Positions 8,843 to 18,143 of a DNA stretch of 39,868 nt are shown here, in pieces. The stretch's first letter is position 1. Each line of letters starts with the position of its first letter. The DNA is taken from NCBI RefSeq assembly GCF_001544535.1, contig NZ_FCON02000070.1:1-39868 (forward strand), given 5' to 3'. Position numbers and translations under genes: made by a program. Source of the stretch: Caballeronia choica. GTDB taxonomy: Bacteria; Pseudomonadota; Gammaproteobacteria; Burkholderiales; Burkholderiaceae. Under the pieces are notes generated by a model. That model ran no database searches and was not told where the DNA came from. It saw only the letters and a program-made list of their open reading frames with translations.

Positions 8843-10135
8843 TCAAATGCCGACCGACACAGGCTGATGCGCAACATCGCGCTGCGCACCTACAGGCACG
8901 CGTGTCATGGTGAAGCTGACGAGTGCACCCGCTACGGCCAGCACGCCAGCGATGTAGAAAGCATTGTCAAAGCTGTGGGTAATCGCGACGACGTAACCCG
9001 TCGCAATGGGCGCGAGCATCGCGAACGACGCACCGCCTGTAATCAGCAGGCCCGTCGCGCGCCCCACTTCCGCCGACGACGGCAACAGGTCGCCGATCAA
9101 CGCGATATTCATTGCGATGGCCGCCTGGGCACCCGTGAGAGACAGCGTAAAGACTGCGACCATGACCCAGACGTTATCGACAAAGGGCGTGACGAGCACG
9201 AACCCTGTCAGCAACATGCAGGCTGCAACCATCGTCCGGCGTCCGCCCTTCCGGCACGACTCGGTGGTCAGCAGACGGTCGCTCAGAACACCGATCAGCA
9301 ATGCCAGAATCACGGACAGCGCATACGGCAACGCCGTCAGATAACCGCTGTTCACCAGGTTCAAGTGCCGCTCGGTCTGGAGATAACTGGGCAGCCAGGT
9401 CAGGAAGAGAAACTGCGCATAGGAGCCGAATCCTTGTGTAACCAACAGGCCCCAGACACTGGGCGACTTGAGCAGGTCGGAGATCGACAGAGGCGAGCGG
9501 GATGCATCTTCGACAAGGCCGCCGTTGCGCTCGCGCAGAATCAATGCCCGCTCTTCATCGCCGATGAAGGTAGCGAGTTCAGGCTTCCTGAACCACTTCA
9601 GCCAGCAGAAAAGCCAGATCGAACCCGTCGCGCCCACCAGTACGAAGCCGGTACGCCAGCCGAACTGCTGCACCGCCCAAGCCACGACGATCGCGCCCAC
9701 GGCGGGTCCGGCATACGATCCGCTATTGAGTATGGCGGCCGCCATGCCGCGCTCTTTCGCCGGCATCCATTCACGAATGACCTTGGCGCCCGAAGGATAC
9801 GAGGACGCCTCTCCTGCGCCCATGACGAGTCGTGTCACGAGGATCGTCCCGAAGCTCCAGGCGAAACCTGTCGCAACCGTTGCCAGGGAAAATATCGCCA
9901 TGCCGGCCGCGTTGACGTAGCGCGTCCCCCAGCGGTCGAGTGCGAGTCCCCATATCACGAGGCTTGCAAAGTAGGTCCAGATAAAGGACGACAACAAGAA
10001 TCCAAGCTGGATCGGGCTGATACCAAATTCACGCGCAATCGGCTGCGCAGCCACCGAAAGCGCCACCCGGTCGATGTAGTTGATGCTGGTCAGCGAGAAC
10101 AGGAAAACGTGGATGAAGATGCGGCGATTTTTCAT
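8843..10135 (-). CDS. MFS transporter
   Basis: A 430-residue carrier with about 12 transmembrane segments. The start SLTSINYIDRVALSVAAQPI resembles the anion:cation symporter group (hydroxy- and sugar-acid importers). A good AGAGGAGA ribosome binding site precedes the ATG. It lies between the amidohydrolase and the LLM monooxygenase on the same strand, 139 bases before the latter. It is one of two MFS genes in this operon, which may mean that the pathway handles two different acids or separate import and export steps. Confidence 0.9.
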   Translation of the reverse strand: MKNRRIFIHVFLFSLTSINYIDRVALSVAAQPIAREFGISPIQLGFLLSSFIWTYFASLVIWGLALDRWGTRYVNAAGMAIFSLATVATGFAWSFGTILVTRLVMGAGEASSYPSGAKVIREWMPAKERGMAAAILNSGSYAGPAVGAIVVAWAVQQFGWRTGFVLVGATGSIWLFCWLKWFRKPELATFIGDEERALILRERNGGLVEDASRSPLSISDLLKSPSVWGLLVTQGFGSYAQFLFLTWLPSYLQTERHLNLVNSGYLTALPYALSVILALLIGVLSDRLLTTESCRKGGRRTMVAACMLLTGFVLVTPFVDNVWVMVAVFTLSLTGAQAAIAMNIALIGDLLPSSAEVGRATGLLITGGASFAMLAPIATGYVVAITHSFDNAFYIAGVLAVAGALVSFTMTRVPVGAQRDVAHQPVSVGI

Positions 10136-10201
10136 TGTCTCCTCTTGTTGCCTACGCGCCTTTGGCGGCGCTTGCGAGTCATTTCATGACCGGTCTGGCT
10201 G

Positions 10202-11275
10202 CTACTGCGCTGCAAGGCGATCCGAACCTGCATAGGGGCCCAGAACCTTCAGCGTGTAGACGTCGTTCGCCGTTCCGCCAAGCAGCGCGCGTCGTTGCGC
10301 GGCCGGATATTCGGAACTCAATAGCTTGAACGCGTTCCACAGGGCGACGTAGTTGCAGCTCCCTTTGTCTACCGGGAAATTGCTCTCGAACATGCTGCGC
10401 TCCGCGCCGAACAGGCTGATACACGTGCGCACGTAGGGCGACCAGCGTTCAACCATTTCGATGCTGCTTGCCGGCTTTTCAGCAGCGGCGAACGACATGC
10501 CGGTTCGCGGCATCGCCAGGCCGCCGATCTTGACCACAACGTTGCGATTGGCGGCCACCCGCGCGAGCGACGCAGCCCACACTTCACGCACGTCCGCCTG
10601 CATCCCTGCAAACGGACCGATGCCGAGCAGCCCGCCGCAATGGTTCAGCACAATGGTCAGGCCCGGATGACGCCGCGCGAGCGCAGCGGCTTCATCGAGT
10701 TGGGTGTGGTACACCCACAGGTCGAGGGTGAGGCCCATGTCCTCGAGCACCGAGCAATACCTGTCGAGTTCCGGTGAACTGATCGTCTGTTCCGTTGGAC
10801 CGTCGGCGGGCGCGGCGAACGCCGGATGCGCGTGCCAGGCAGCTCGCACGCGGACGCCGCGCATCCGCCCCTGTGCAGCATCGAGATGCGCCTCGAGTAC
10901 TGCCTCGACGTTCGCCGCGAGCGGATCGCCGTAAGCAACAAAGCCTTTCACGAGACCGGTATTGCCGCTCATTTCGGCCGCTTCGCGAGCCTGCTCCGCA
11001 GCGAAGCGCGTCTCGCCCACGCTTGCGAATCCGGCCGGGAGGTCGGTATCGAAATGCGTCTTGCATTCCACGAACACCGTAGCTACCACGTGATGCCCGC
11101 CACGTGCATCGGCGACCAGTTGGGGCGCACGATAGTACGCGCCTGCTACATCCCACAGATGATGATGCGGATCGATGATGCGCAACTCGGGTTCGACGAC
11201 GGCCTCATTCACCTGGGCCAGCCACTCGGGTCGTATCTGCGGGAAGTTGCGGCTTTCGTATTGAGAATCGAACAT
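10202..11275 (-). CDS. Amidohydrolase-family protein (TIM-barrel metal hydrolase)
   Basis: A 357-residue protein of the amidohydrolase-2 group. The metal-binding signature DPHHHLWD stands near residue 36, with later barrel histidines in VLNHCGG. The family includes lactonases (L-fucono-1,5-lactonase), 2-pyrone-4,6-dicarboxylate hydrolase and some decarboxylases, so hydrolysis of a lactone or amide, or decarboxylation, is plausible. It starts 16 bases after the flavin reductase gene and belongs to the same operon. Within a flavin-monooxygenase pathway it could open a lactone or hydrolyse the oxidised product. The substrate is not determined. Confidence 0.88.
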   Translation of the reverse strand: MFDSQYESRNFPQIRPEWLAQVNEAVVEPELRIIDPHHHLWDVAGAYYRAPQLVADARGGHHVVATVFVECKTHFDTDLPAGFASVGETRFAAEQAREAAEMSGNTGLVKGFVAYGDPLAANVEAVLEAHLDAAQGRMRGVRVRAAWHAHPAFAAPADGPTEQTISSPELDRYCSVLEDMGLTLDLWVYHTQLDEAAALARRHPGLTIVLNHCGGLLGIGPFAGMQADVREVWAASLARVAANRNVVVKIGGLAMPRTGMSFAAAEKPASSIEMVERWSPYVRTCISLFGAERSMFESNFPVDKGSCNYVALWNAFKLLSSEYPAAQRRALLGGTANDVYTLKVLGPYAGSDRLAAQ

Positions 11276-11291
11276 CGGGCGACACTCCAGC

Positions 11292-11897
11292 TTATGCGGA
11301 AAACGGACCGAAGCTGCCGAACTGTCCGTTCAGGTACAAGAGTGGCGGCACTGGCTCGGCCGCGATCTCGAGATGTTCGACCGCACCAATCAAGATGGCG
11401 TGCGTGCCGTACTCGACCATATCGTGCATGCGGCAGGCAATGGACACGACGCAATCTTCCAGCACGGGAAGGCCGGATGCGCCCACACGCCATGTGCCAT
11501 TCGCAAACCGCGCTTCGCCATCGGGCTTTCTCGCGAACGCACCGGCCAGATCCACTTGCGCATGGGTAAGCAAACTGACGCAAAAGCGGCCGCTTGCGAT
11601 GAGCGCAGCGAACGCGGAGGCATTGCGATTGACGGAGACCAGCAGCGCGGGAGGGTCCATCGTCAGCGATGAAACCGCGGTAACGGTCAGGCCGTGGCGC
11701 TCGCCTTCATACGTGGTAGATACGAGCGCCACGCCTCCGGCAAGATGGCGCATGGCCTGCTTGAATGATGCGGGGAGATCCGCCGATGGTTTTGCATCTT
11801 GTGCCGGCGCGGGCGACACGATTGATGCCGGTACCGGTGCCGATGTCCGTGCTGCCGGTACGCCAGCAGACCGCGATTGGAGGGGTGCTTGGCTCAT
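11292..11897 (-). CDS. Flavin reductase-like protein (NtaB/HpaC family)
   Basis: A 201-residue protein. After an unusual N-terminal tail of about 40 residues rich in Ala, Pro and Ser, a complete flavin reductase domain follows (FKQAMRHLAGGVALVST, GLTVTAVSSLTMDPPALLVS, then LNGQFGSFG). Family members use NAD(P)H to reduce free FMN or FAD for a partner monooxygenase. The LLM monooxygenase two genes downstream is the expected partner. The start codon overlaps the stop of the DUF4387 gene by four bases (ATGA), so the genes are translationally coupled. The low-complexity tail is not needed for catalysis in the family and may be a linker. Confidence 0.92.
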   Translation of the reverse strand: MSQAPLQSRSAGVPAARTSAPVPASIVSPAPAQDAKPSADLPASFKQAMRHLAGGVALVSTTYEGERHGLTVTAVSSLTMDPPALLVSVNRNASAFAALIASGRFCVSLLTHAQVDLAGAFARKPDGEARFANGTWRVGASGLPVLEDCVVSIACRMHDMVEYGTHAILIGAVEHLEIAAEPVPPLLYLNGQFGSFGPFSA

Positions 11898-12235
11898 TTG
11901 GAGTTTTCCGGTTTGACAGGGACATCGATATCGATATTGATATCGAGCAATGGGGCATGTTGCTGCGATCCATACACATCGGTGTCACCGATGTCACCCG
12001 ACGATATGAGGCGGGGCAACGTCGCCTTGAATGCTCTCGCGGCGCGATACGGCGTAAATTGCACCTGGTCGGCACGCACACCATAGAGACGCGCGAACAG
12101 TTCGGCATTCAACACGGCAGTGGCTGCAACCTGATCAAAGATCCGGTCGGTCGCGAACACAATATCGAGCGTGAGCATGAATGGTCCCGCGTTCTTGCTA
12201 CGGCAGACGCTGGCAAACTCCTTAATGGTGGGCAT
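11894..12235 (-). CDS. DUF4387 protein (AtuA partner)
   Basis: A 113-residue protein whose start (MPTIKEFASVCRSKNAGPF) and core (SGDIGDTDVYGSQQHAPLL) match DUF4387. Genes of this family regularly sit directly beside DUF1446/AtuA genes, and the two products probably form one enzyme or complex; no biochemical role is established to my knowledge. The ATG at 12235 overlaps the end of the AtuA gene by 14 bases. The C-terminus carries a short alternating INIDIDV tract encoded by near-identical hexamers at about 11924-11946, which looks like a recent microsatellite-type expansion. Confidence 0.88.
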   Translation of the reverse strand: MPTIKEFASVCRSKNAGPFMLTLDIVFATDRIFDQVAATAVLNAELFARLYGVRADQVQFTPYRAARAFKATLPRLISSGDIGDTDVYGSQQHAPLLDINIDIDVPVKPENSK

Positions 12236-13607
12236 GATGGACTCCGATCTCTTCGTACTGGATGGGGAACAGCGACAGCGCATGGTCGGGTTCCAGCAAA
12301 TGACAAATGGAGAACCGGTACACCTGTCCCAGGTCCAGGTCGGACGGCGAGAACGGGATTGCCATGTTGCCCTCCTTGCAAAGCCGTCCGGGAAACTCGG
12401 AATGCAGCACCGTGGTGCGGGCGATGGCAAGCACTGCCTTGGCGGTCTCGCGTTCGGCCGCCACCACCTCCACCACAATCGCCGTTTCGTGCGGGTGGCG
12501 CTGATCGCGGGCTAACGGTTCTCGCTCGCCCATCACGCCGTTTTGTCCGTACACGCGGAAATTCAGCTCATAGCTATCCGCAGGGGCGCCGAAGGCGCTC
12601 GCCTTTTCGTCGATGATCTCCCGGGAGCGCGTCAGGTATCGATCCAGTTGCGCCTGCAACACGGGGTCGCGCGTCGCGCACAGCGTGATGACGCGATACC
12701 CCCGCGCCTCCACGCCTTCGAGCTTGATCGTATAGGGCGCGGGACGCCATTGCATGCCGCTGATGCGCACCGCCCGATCGCTGACGGCATCGAAACTGCA
12801 TTCCGATGTATCCAGCATGCCGCCCGGCTCATGGTGATGAATCGGACTGCTGTTCTCGTGCAACGCGAAGTAGGCCACGGAATTGGGCGTGCATCGCTGA
12901 TCCGGATGCATCGGTTCGAGTTCGACAGAGTCCTCGCGTATCGTCGCCAACAGACACCCTTCGCGTTTCGGCAGTGCCGGCTCGGAGCCGCATTCCAGCA
13001 TCTTTCCCGCGTACCAGCCGAGCGCCGGCGAGAAGCCTGCGCGGATGGCCATCGCGGCCCAGGGCGCCGGATCGGTACTGCGGCCCGACAGGATGACCTG
13101 CGCACCGGCATCGAGGGCGGCGATGTACGGCTCCGGCCCCATCGCACCGACGACGCGAACGGCCGACTCGATCAGTTCGGGTGTCATCGCAGGCAGACCG
13201 TACATCGGCCGCACCTTGCCGGCGTTGACGTACTCGATGAGGGTGTCTTTCGACAACTCCGAATGGATGATGGCGAGCTTGAACGAGAGGTTTTCTTCAC
13301 TGGCAATTTCACGGGTCAGGTCAACCATCATCTGCAGATGGGGGTCGCCACCCGCACCGCCGCATGTGCTGATCACGACGGGAATACCGCGGGGGATGGC
13401 GGCCGCGAGCATGAGCTTGAAGTCGCGCTTGGTTGCCATGCGCGAGCAGAACGACTCACCCGACGCGAGATAATAGGGCCCGGGATCCGAGCTTCCGCCG
13501 TCCGCGCCGATCAGATGCGGGTTGCGGGCAAGACCGGCTTCAAAGGCAGCTTGCGGAAAGCCATAGCCGAGTATGGGGGTCGTGCTGAGTAGTCTGAGTT
13601 CTTCCAT
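12222..13607 (-). CDS. Acyclic terpene utilisation AtuA-family protein (DUF1446)
   Basis: A 461-residue DUF1446/AtuA-family protein. Characteristic segments include GADGGSSDPGPYYLASG near the N-terminus, ISTCGGAGGDPHLQMMVD, and ILSGRSTDPAPWAAMAI in the middle. The family is named after a gene of the Pseudomonas citronellol/geraniol cluster, but its reaction is not known. It overlaps the DUF4387 gene by 14 bases and follows the leuD-like gene after a gap of about 150 bases on the same strand. Its presence next to LeuCD-like hydro-lyases suggests action on a branched hydroxy- or unsaturated acid. That role is inferred only from position. Confidence 0.9.
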   Translation of the reverse strand: MEELRLLSTTPILGYGFPQAAFEAGLARNPHLIGADGGSSDPGPYYLASGESFCSRMATKRDFKLMLAAAIPRGIPVVISTCGGAGGDPHLQMMVDLTREIASEENLSFKLAIIHSELSKDTLIEYVNAGKVRPMYGLPAMTPELIESAVRVVGAMGPEPYIAALDAGAQVILSGRSTDPAPWAAMAIRAGFSPALGWYAGKMLECGSEPALPKREGCLLATIREDSVELEPMHPDQRCTPNSVAYFALHENSSPIHHHEPGGMLDTSECSFDAVSDRAVRISGMQWRPAPYTIKLEGVEARGYRVITLCATRDPVLQAQLDRYLTRSREIIDEKASAFGAPADSYELNFRVYGQNGVMGEREPLARDQRHPHETAIVVEVVAAERETAKAVLAIARTTVLHSEFPGRLCKEGNMAIPFSPSDLDLGQVYRFSICHLLEPDHALSLFPIQYEEIGVHHAHH

Positions 13608-13759
13608 TGCGTGCTTGTCTCCGGGTTTTCTTCGTCACGGATACAAGCGTAAAGACTTGTCATGGTCGGCGCTCGCATACCTGTTATGCACGCGGCTTTC
13701 GTGATGATCGAACGGGCCAACCTCGCCAATCTGATGTACCCCTCACTGCAAGAATCACT

Positions 13760-14365
13760 TCACCCTCCCCAGATCCAGGGCCGATTACGGCGATCTCGCG
13801 CCTGCCATTGGGTGATTTCCTCCGCCTGCCTTAACGTCCGGGAAATCTCGTCCAGTCCTTCAAGCATTGCTTCGCGCCGATTCGGCTCGATTTCAAAGAT
13901 CAGTGCTACCGTTCCTGATCGCACGGTCTGCACCGTCAGGTCGACGGTCACGACGTGGCCCGATTCCGACAGACCGGCAAGTAACGGATGTCGACATCAA
14001 CAAGCCGGATCGGCAACAGGCCGTTCTGGAAGCAGTTGTTGTAGAAGATATCGCCGAAGCTCTCTGCGATCACGCAGCGCAGACCCGACGCGAGCAGCGC
14101 CCACACCGCGCCCTCGCGCGATGACCCGCAGCCGAAGTTCTCCGCTGCGAGCAGGATCGGAGCATTGCGGAAAGCGGGCTGGTTCAGCACAACACGATGA
14201 ATCCTCTCTGCCATCCTGCCGATAGCGCAATGCCTCGAACGCAAAGCGCCCCAGTTTGGAGCGCGCCTGTTGTGTCAGGCAATCGATTCTTACTATGGTA
14301 TCTGTATCGATATTGGACTTCATCAGCGGCGCCGCGACGCCGGTGATGATCGTGACTTTATCCAT
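13760..14365 (-). pseudogene. leuD: leuD-like small subunit, two single-base frameshifts
   Basis: This is a complete LeuD/3-isopropylmalate-dehydratase-small-subunit homologue spread over two frames. The first part (from [20 protein letters not shown]) runs to about 14195. The middle part, with [16 protein letters not shown] and [20 protein letters not shown], lies in another frame. After about 13985 the original frame returns and runs to the stop. An extra base near 14193 and a missing base near 13985 explain it; correcting both restores EDSSFVLNQPAF and [16 protein letters not shown]. Conservation is otherwise full, so decay is recent or these are sequencing errors. The start overlaps the leuC-like gene by eight bases. 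A second, intact leuD-like gene lies at 23865-24488. Confidence 0.85.
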
Positions 14366-15798
14366 GGTTGAGCGTCCTTGCATCCGTGATGACGCCGCTG
14401 ATCGCGGCAGCCGCGGCGCTTTGCGGACTCGCCAGATGCGTGCGTGCGCCCGGTCCCTGGCGGCCGATGAAGTTTCGCTTCATCGTCGACACTGAACGCG
14501 CCCCCGCGGTCACGACTTCGCCGTTTGCCGCGACGCACATACTGCACCCGGGTTCACGCCACTCGAAGCCCGCAGCCCGAAAGACCCGATCGAGTCCCTC
14601 CGCCTCGGCATCGCGCTTGACCGCCCTCGGAGCCCGGTACGACCCACGCGTGGACGCCCGCCGCGACCTTCTGCCCGCGGACCACCGCGGCAGCGCTTCT
14701 GAGATCGGACAAGCGCGAGTTGGTGCACGAGCCGATGAACACCCAGTCCACCGGTGTTCCCGCCAGTCGCTGTCCCGGTTGCAGGCCCATGTAGTCGAGC
14801 GCGTCGCGCCACGCGCGGCGTTGCTTCTCGTCGCGCGCGAACGCAAGATCGGGAATGACTTCATCGACAGGAATCACATGCTCGGGACTCGTTCCCCACG
14901 TGATCATCGGCTTGATTGACGCGGCATCGATCTGCACTTCGAGGTCGAAACGCGCGTCAGCGTCGGATCGCAAGGTGCGCCAGTGATCGACTGCAAGATC
15001 GAACTGGGCGCCGCGGGGAACCCTGTCACGGCCGTCGAGATACGCGTACACGGTGTCATCGGGCGCGATCATGCCGACCTTCGAGCCTAGTTCAATGGAT
15101 AGGTTGCACAGCGTGAGACGCGCTTCTACGTCGAGTCCGCGCACGGTTGAACCGGCAAATTCCGCTGCGTATCCGGTACCCGCTTTCGCACCGAGTTGGC
15201 CAATCAGGAACAACACGAGATCCTTGGCGCTCACGCCCGCTTGCAGGGCCCCATCGAAAGTGACGCGCAGCGTCTTCGGCCTCTGTCGCCAGAGCGTTTG
15301 CGTTGCCAGCGCATGGACCAGCTCCGATGCGCCGACGCAGAACGCGAGCGCGCCAAGACCGCCATTCGTGCAGGTATGACTGTCGCCACACACCAGCGTG
15401 CTGCCCGGCAACACGATGCCGAGTTCCGGTCCCATCACATGAACGATACCGTGGCCGATCTCGCCGGTGTCGAAGAAACGAATGCCCTGGGTGCCTGAAC
15501 GCGCCTTCAGGCTGGCCCACAGTTTCGCACCGCCCGGATAGGTTGCGCCAGTCCGCCCGGGTGCGCTGGATACCGCATGATCGGGCGTAGCGAGCGAAAG
15601 CTCAGGATGGCGAACGGACAATCCACGCTCCTCCAATGCGGTCAATGCGTTATTCCACGACAAGTCATGCAACAGCAACCGGTTTACATGCAGCAGCGTC
15701 GATCCACTTTCCAACGCGGTGATCGCGTGGGCGTCCCCGACCTTGTCGAACAGTGTCTTTGGGCTATCACGGTGGGCCTGATTCGCGAAATTGTTCAT
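14358..15798 (-). pseudogene. leuC: leuC-like large subunit with one frameshift
   Basis: A LeuC/aconitase-superfamily large subunit of about 480 residues when read through. It contains CGDSHTCTNGG, the first iron-sulfur cysteine in GSCTNSR, and the other two in GCSMC. An extra G in a short G run at about 14624-14626 shifts the frame after AWVVPGSE; the continuation ([15 protein letters not shown], through CSMC, to the stop at 14358) is in a different frame. If real, the break separates the cluster cysteines and inactivates the enzyme. It heads the long minus-strand operon. Catabolic LeuCD relatives include dimethylmaleate hydratase and citraconate hydratase, which suit this context better than leucine synthesis. 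Confidence 0.85.
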
Positions 15799-15931
15799 CC
15801 GTCATCCCTCGATTGGCGCGGGCAGACTGGCCAGCACCGCCATTCTGCTATCGACTGGCGGCGTCGGCGATCACGGGTAATCCCTGCGTCGAACTTGCTT
15901 GCGGTGCGCGACCAGGTCCCATAAACTCAGA

Positions 15932-15950
15932 AATAGACAGTGTGTCTGTT
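15932..15950. promoter_or_regulatory. IclR-type operator candidate, copy 1
   Basis: AATAGACAGTGTGTCTGTT is a near-perfect inverted repeat (AATAGACA-N3-TGTCTGTT). It lies between the divergent leuC-like operon (start 15798) and the MFS gene (start 16057). A second copy with the same two half-sites and spacer length lies at 18144-18162, beside the IclR gene. IclR-family regulators bind pseudo-palindromes of about this length, so this site probably lets the local IclR control both divergent units. The binding is inferred. Confidence 0.7.
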
Positions 15951-16056
15951 TTTTAAAGCGATACGCTTGACGGCAACGAAGCGGACCGGTCGAATCAAAG
16001 CCGTGGGCGGTCAGGCAGCAAAAACGTCAGGGCCAGACCAATTACATGGAGAAGAC

Positions 16057-17271
16057 ATGAGCCTAAGGTACAAGCTGCTGATGCTGACGTGGCTGCTGCA
16101 GTTCGTGAATTACCTCGACCGGGTCAGCATCTCGGTGGCCGCGCCCTCGATGATGAAAGCCCTCCACCTCGACGCCGCGCAACTCGGCGTGATCTTCGCG
16201 GCTTTCGCGCTGGGTTATGCGCTGATGCAGCTCCCCGGGGGCATGCTGTCCGATCGCTTCGGCACGAAGGCTTTGCTGGTGGTGGCGCCCCTGCTCTTCT
16301 CGTTGTTCACGGGCTTGACTGGTCTCGTTTCATCGGTGGCGGCAATGGTCATGGTGCGCTTTTGCTTCGGGTTGTCGGAGGGATCTTGCAATGCGGCGGT
16401 CTATAAGCTGGTAGCCGATAACTTCAGTTCAAAAGACGCCGCCCGCGCCCACAGTGTCTGGCTGAGCGCGCTGGCGATCGGCCCGGCGGTGGTCGCGCCG
16501 GTCGTGGTCTGGCTGCTGGTTCGCGGTCCATGGCAACACGTGTTCTTTTTCTTCGCGATCCCGGGCGTGGTCGTGTCGCTGCTTATCTTCCTGTTGATTC
16601 CGCCTCAGGTCGCGGGTGCCAAATCATCGGCGGTCGATCGCGCGGAACGCCGCGCGCACTGGAAGACGTTTATTCGTCTGAAGAGTACGTGGCTGCTGTT
16701 CTTCGGCTACATGACGTTCAGCATCGGCTATTGGGGATTTCTCGGCTGGGTGCCGAGTTATCTGTCGGTGCAACGGCATATCGATCTGAAGGCGCTCGGC
16801 TTCGCAGCATCGATTCCCTATCTCTTCGGCTTTCTCGGATTGATCGTGTTCGGTACGCTGGGCAGCGGTGCGCTGCATCGCAAGCGGCCGGTCATGCTCG
16901 CGGCAGGTTATACCGGCACCGCCATCGCGCTCTACTTCACCTTCACCGCCGATGACCCGGCCCTGTGCATTGCAGGCCTGTCGGCGGCCGCCTTCCTGCT
17001 GTACGGAAGTCTCTCGCCGTATGCGGCGCTGGTCGCGCATCTCGCGCCCGAAGGCGCGCGCGGGGGCTATGCCGGATTCATCAACACGGGCGGCCAGATC
17101 GGCGGACTCACCGCGCCGCTGGTCGTTGGCGGCATCGTCAAGGCAAGCGGTTCATATAACGGCGGCTTCGTCTTCATGATCAGCGCGCTGCTGATTGGGG
17201 CAGTCTGCTTCGTGTTCCTCCAGTCCCAGGTATCGCGCAGACAGGCGCCGCTCGTCAATGCACGGGCCTAG
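16057..17271 (+). CDS. MFS transporter
   Basis: A 404-residue carrier with about 12 membrane segments. ATG 16057, with GGAG at 16048-16051, is chosen over the upstream in-frame ATG at 15940 because it has a ribosome binding site and begins at the conserved start (LTWLLQFVNYLDRVSISVAA). FALGYALMQLPGGMLSDRFG is the MFS loop 2-3 motif. It is the divergent partner of the leuC-like operon, with the operator candidate in between, and its 3' end overlaps the convergent IclR gene by four bases. It probably imports the organic acid handled by the IclR-controlled genes. Confidence 0.9.
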   Translation: MSLRYKLLMLTWLLQFVNYLDRVSISVAAPSMMKALHLDAAQLGVIFAAFALGYALMQLPGGMLSDRFGTKALLVVAPLLFSLFTGLTGLVSSVAAMVMVRFCFGLSEGSCNAAVYKLVADNFSSKDAARAHSVWLSALAIGPAVVAPVVVWLLVRGPWQHVFFFFAIPGVVVSLLIFLLIPPQVAGAKSSAVDRAERRAHWKTFIRLKSTWLLFFGYMTFSIGYWGFLGWVPSYLSVQRHIDLKALGFAASIPYLFGFLGLIVFGTLGSGALHRKRPVMLAAGYTGTAIALYFTFTADDPALCIAGLSAAAFLLYGSLSPYAALVAHLAPEGARGGYAGFINTGGQIGGLTAPLVVGGIVKASGSYNGGFVFMISALLIGAVCFVFLQSQVSRRQAPLVNARA

Positions 17272-18005
17272 CGCAGGACATCGCTGGGTGCGAACGGCGG
17301 CTCGAACGGAGCCGCATCGCCGCCCAGTGCTGTGGTCAGGTCTGCGCCTGCCTTCATGACGAACGGCAAGTGGAGCTTGAACTCCTTCTTGTCGAAACGA
17401 TAACGAGGAATTCCCAGCGATATGGCGCACACCAGTTTCTGCCCGGCGCCGAATACCGGCACGGCGATTGCCGCGCTCTCCGCATCGCGTTCGCCGAGCG
17501 ACACGGCATAGCCAGCCTCGCGGACCTTCTTGAACGTTGCACCGCGGTCACCCGCGAACGCCAGCAGGATCTTGCCGGCGGCGCCCTTTTCCAGCGTCAG
17601 GCGTTCGCCCTCCCGCACATGCATGCGCACCGACCTCTGCCATTCGAGCCGGTAAAGACAAAGCCGCACATCGTCTTCCCTGATGTAGACGGCAGCCGTT
17701 TCACCCGTTTGCTTGACGAGTTCGCGCAGTACCGGCAATGCATAGTCCTGCAACCGGAACGAGCTCTGATAAATCATGCCGAGATGAAACAAAGTCGGCC
17801 CGAGCATGTAGCGGCCATCAGCCAGACGCTTGAGATAGCCGAAGTTTTCCAGCGACTCGCAAAGCCGCAGGATCGTGCTGTGATAGAGACCGGTTGCAGC
17901 GGTGATTTCAGCGAGGGTCATGCCGTCGACGCTGTCCTCGAACGCTTTCAGGATACTGAGTGCCCGGTTCACTGCCGCGACGCCCGTGTCCGTTGGATTT
18001 GCCAT
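17268..18005 (-). CDS. IclR-family transcriptional regulator
   Basis: A 245-residue IclR-type protein. The N-terminal winged helix (ALSILKAFEDS, MTLAEITAATGLYHSTILRL, then YMLGPTLFHLG) precedes the IclR effector domain with GKILLAFAG. It is divergent from the CaiB operon and convergent with the MFS gene. The 19-base palindrome at 18144-18162 lies in its own promoter region and recurs at 15932-15950, so it probably governs the CaiB-TauD-CitE operon, the MFS carrier and the leuC-headed operon together. IclR proteins usually respond to small carboxylates. Confidence 0.94.
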   Translation of the reverse strand: MANPTDTGVAAVNRALSILKAFEDSVDGMTLAEITAATGLYHSTILRLCESLENFGYLKRLADGRYMLGPTLFHLGMIYQSSFRLQDYALPVLRELVKQTGETAAVYIREDDVRLCLYRLEWQRSVRMHVREGERLTLEKGAAGKILLAFAGDRGATFKKVREAGYAVSLGERDAESAAIAVPVFGAGQKLVCAISLGIPRYRFDKKEFKLHLPFVMKAGADLTTALGGDAAPFEPPFAPSDVLR

Positions 18006-18143
18006 GTTGGTCTTGCCAGGTTTCGATCAGGGGAAAGTGATGCGGGGCCGGCGCTTCTGCCCCGCGCGCGGCCTCAAATTAAAGCAATTCGTATCCCGGC
18101 GCAAGTTCGCACCTTTCTCGCGCCGGAGCTCCTTCGCTAATAC

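Noticed and set aside
8684-10189. 501-codon plus-strand frame opposite the MFS gene
   Set aside because: It is an antisense shadow of a well-supported 12-segment carrier gene, rich in Arg/His/Gln, with no domain.
13985-14626. Programmed frameshifting in the leuC/leuD-like genes
   Set aside because: There is no slippery heptamer with a downstream structure, the three shifts have mixed direction, and LeuCD families do not use it. Indels or sequencing errors explain it better.
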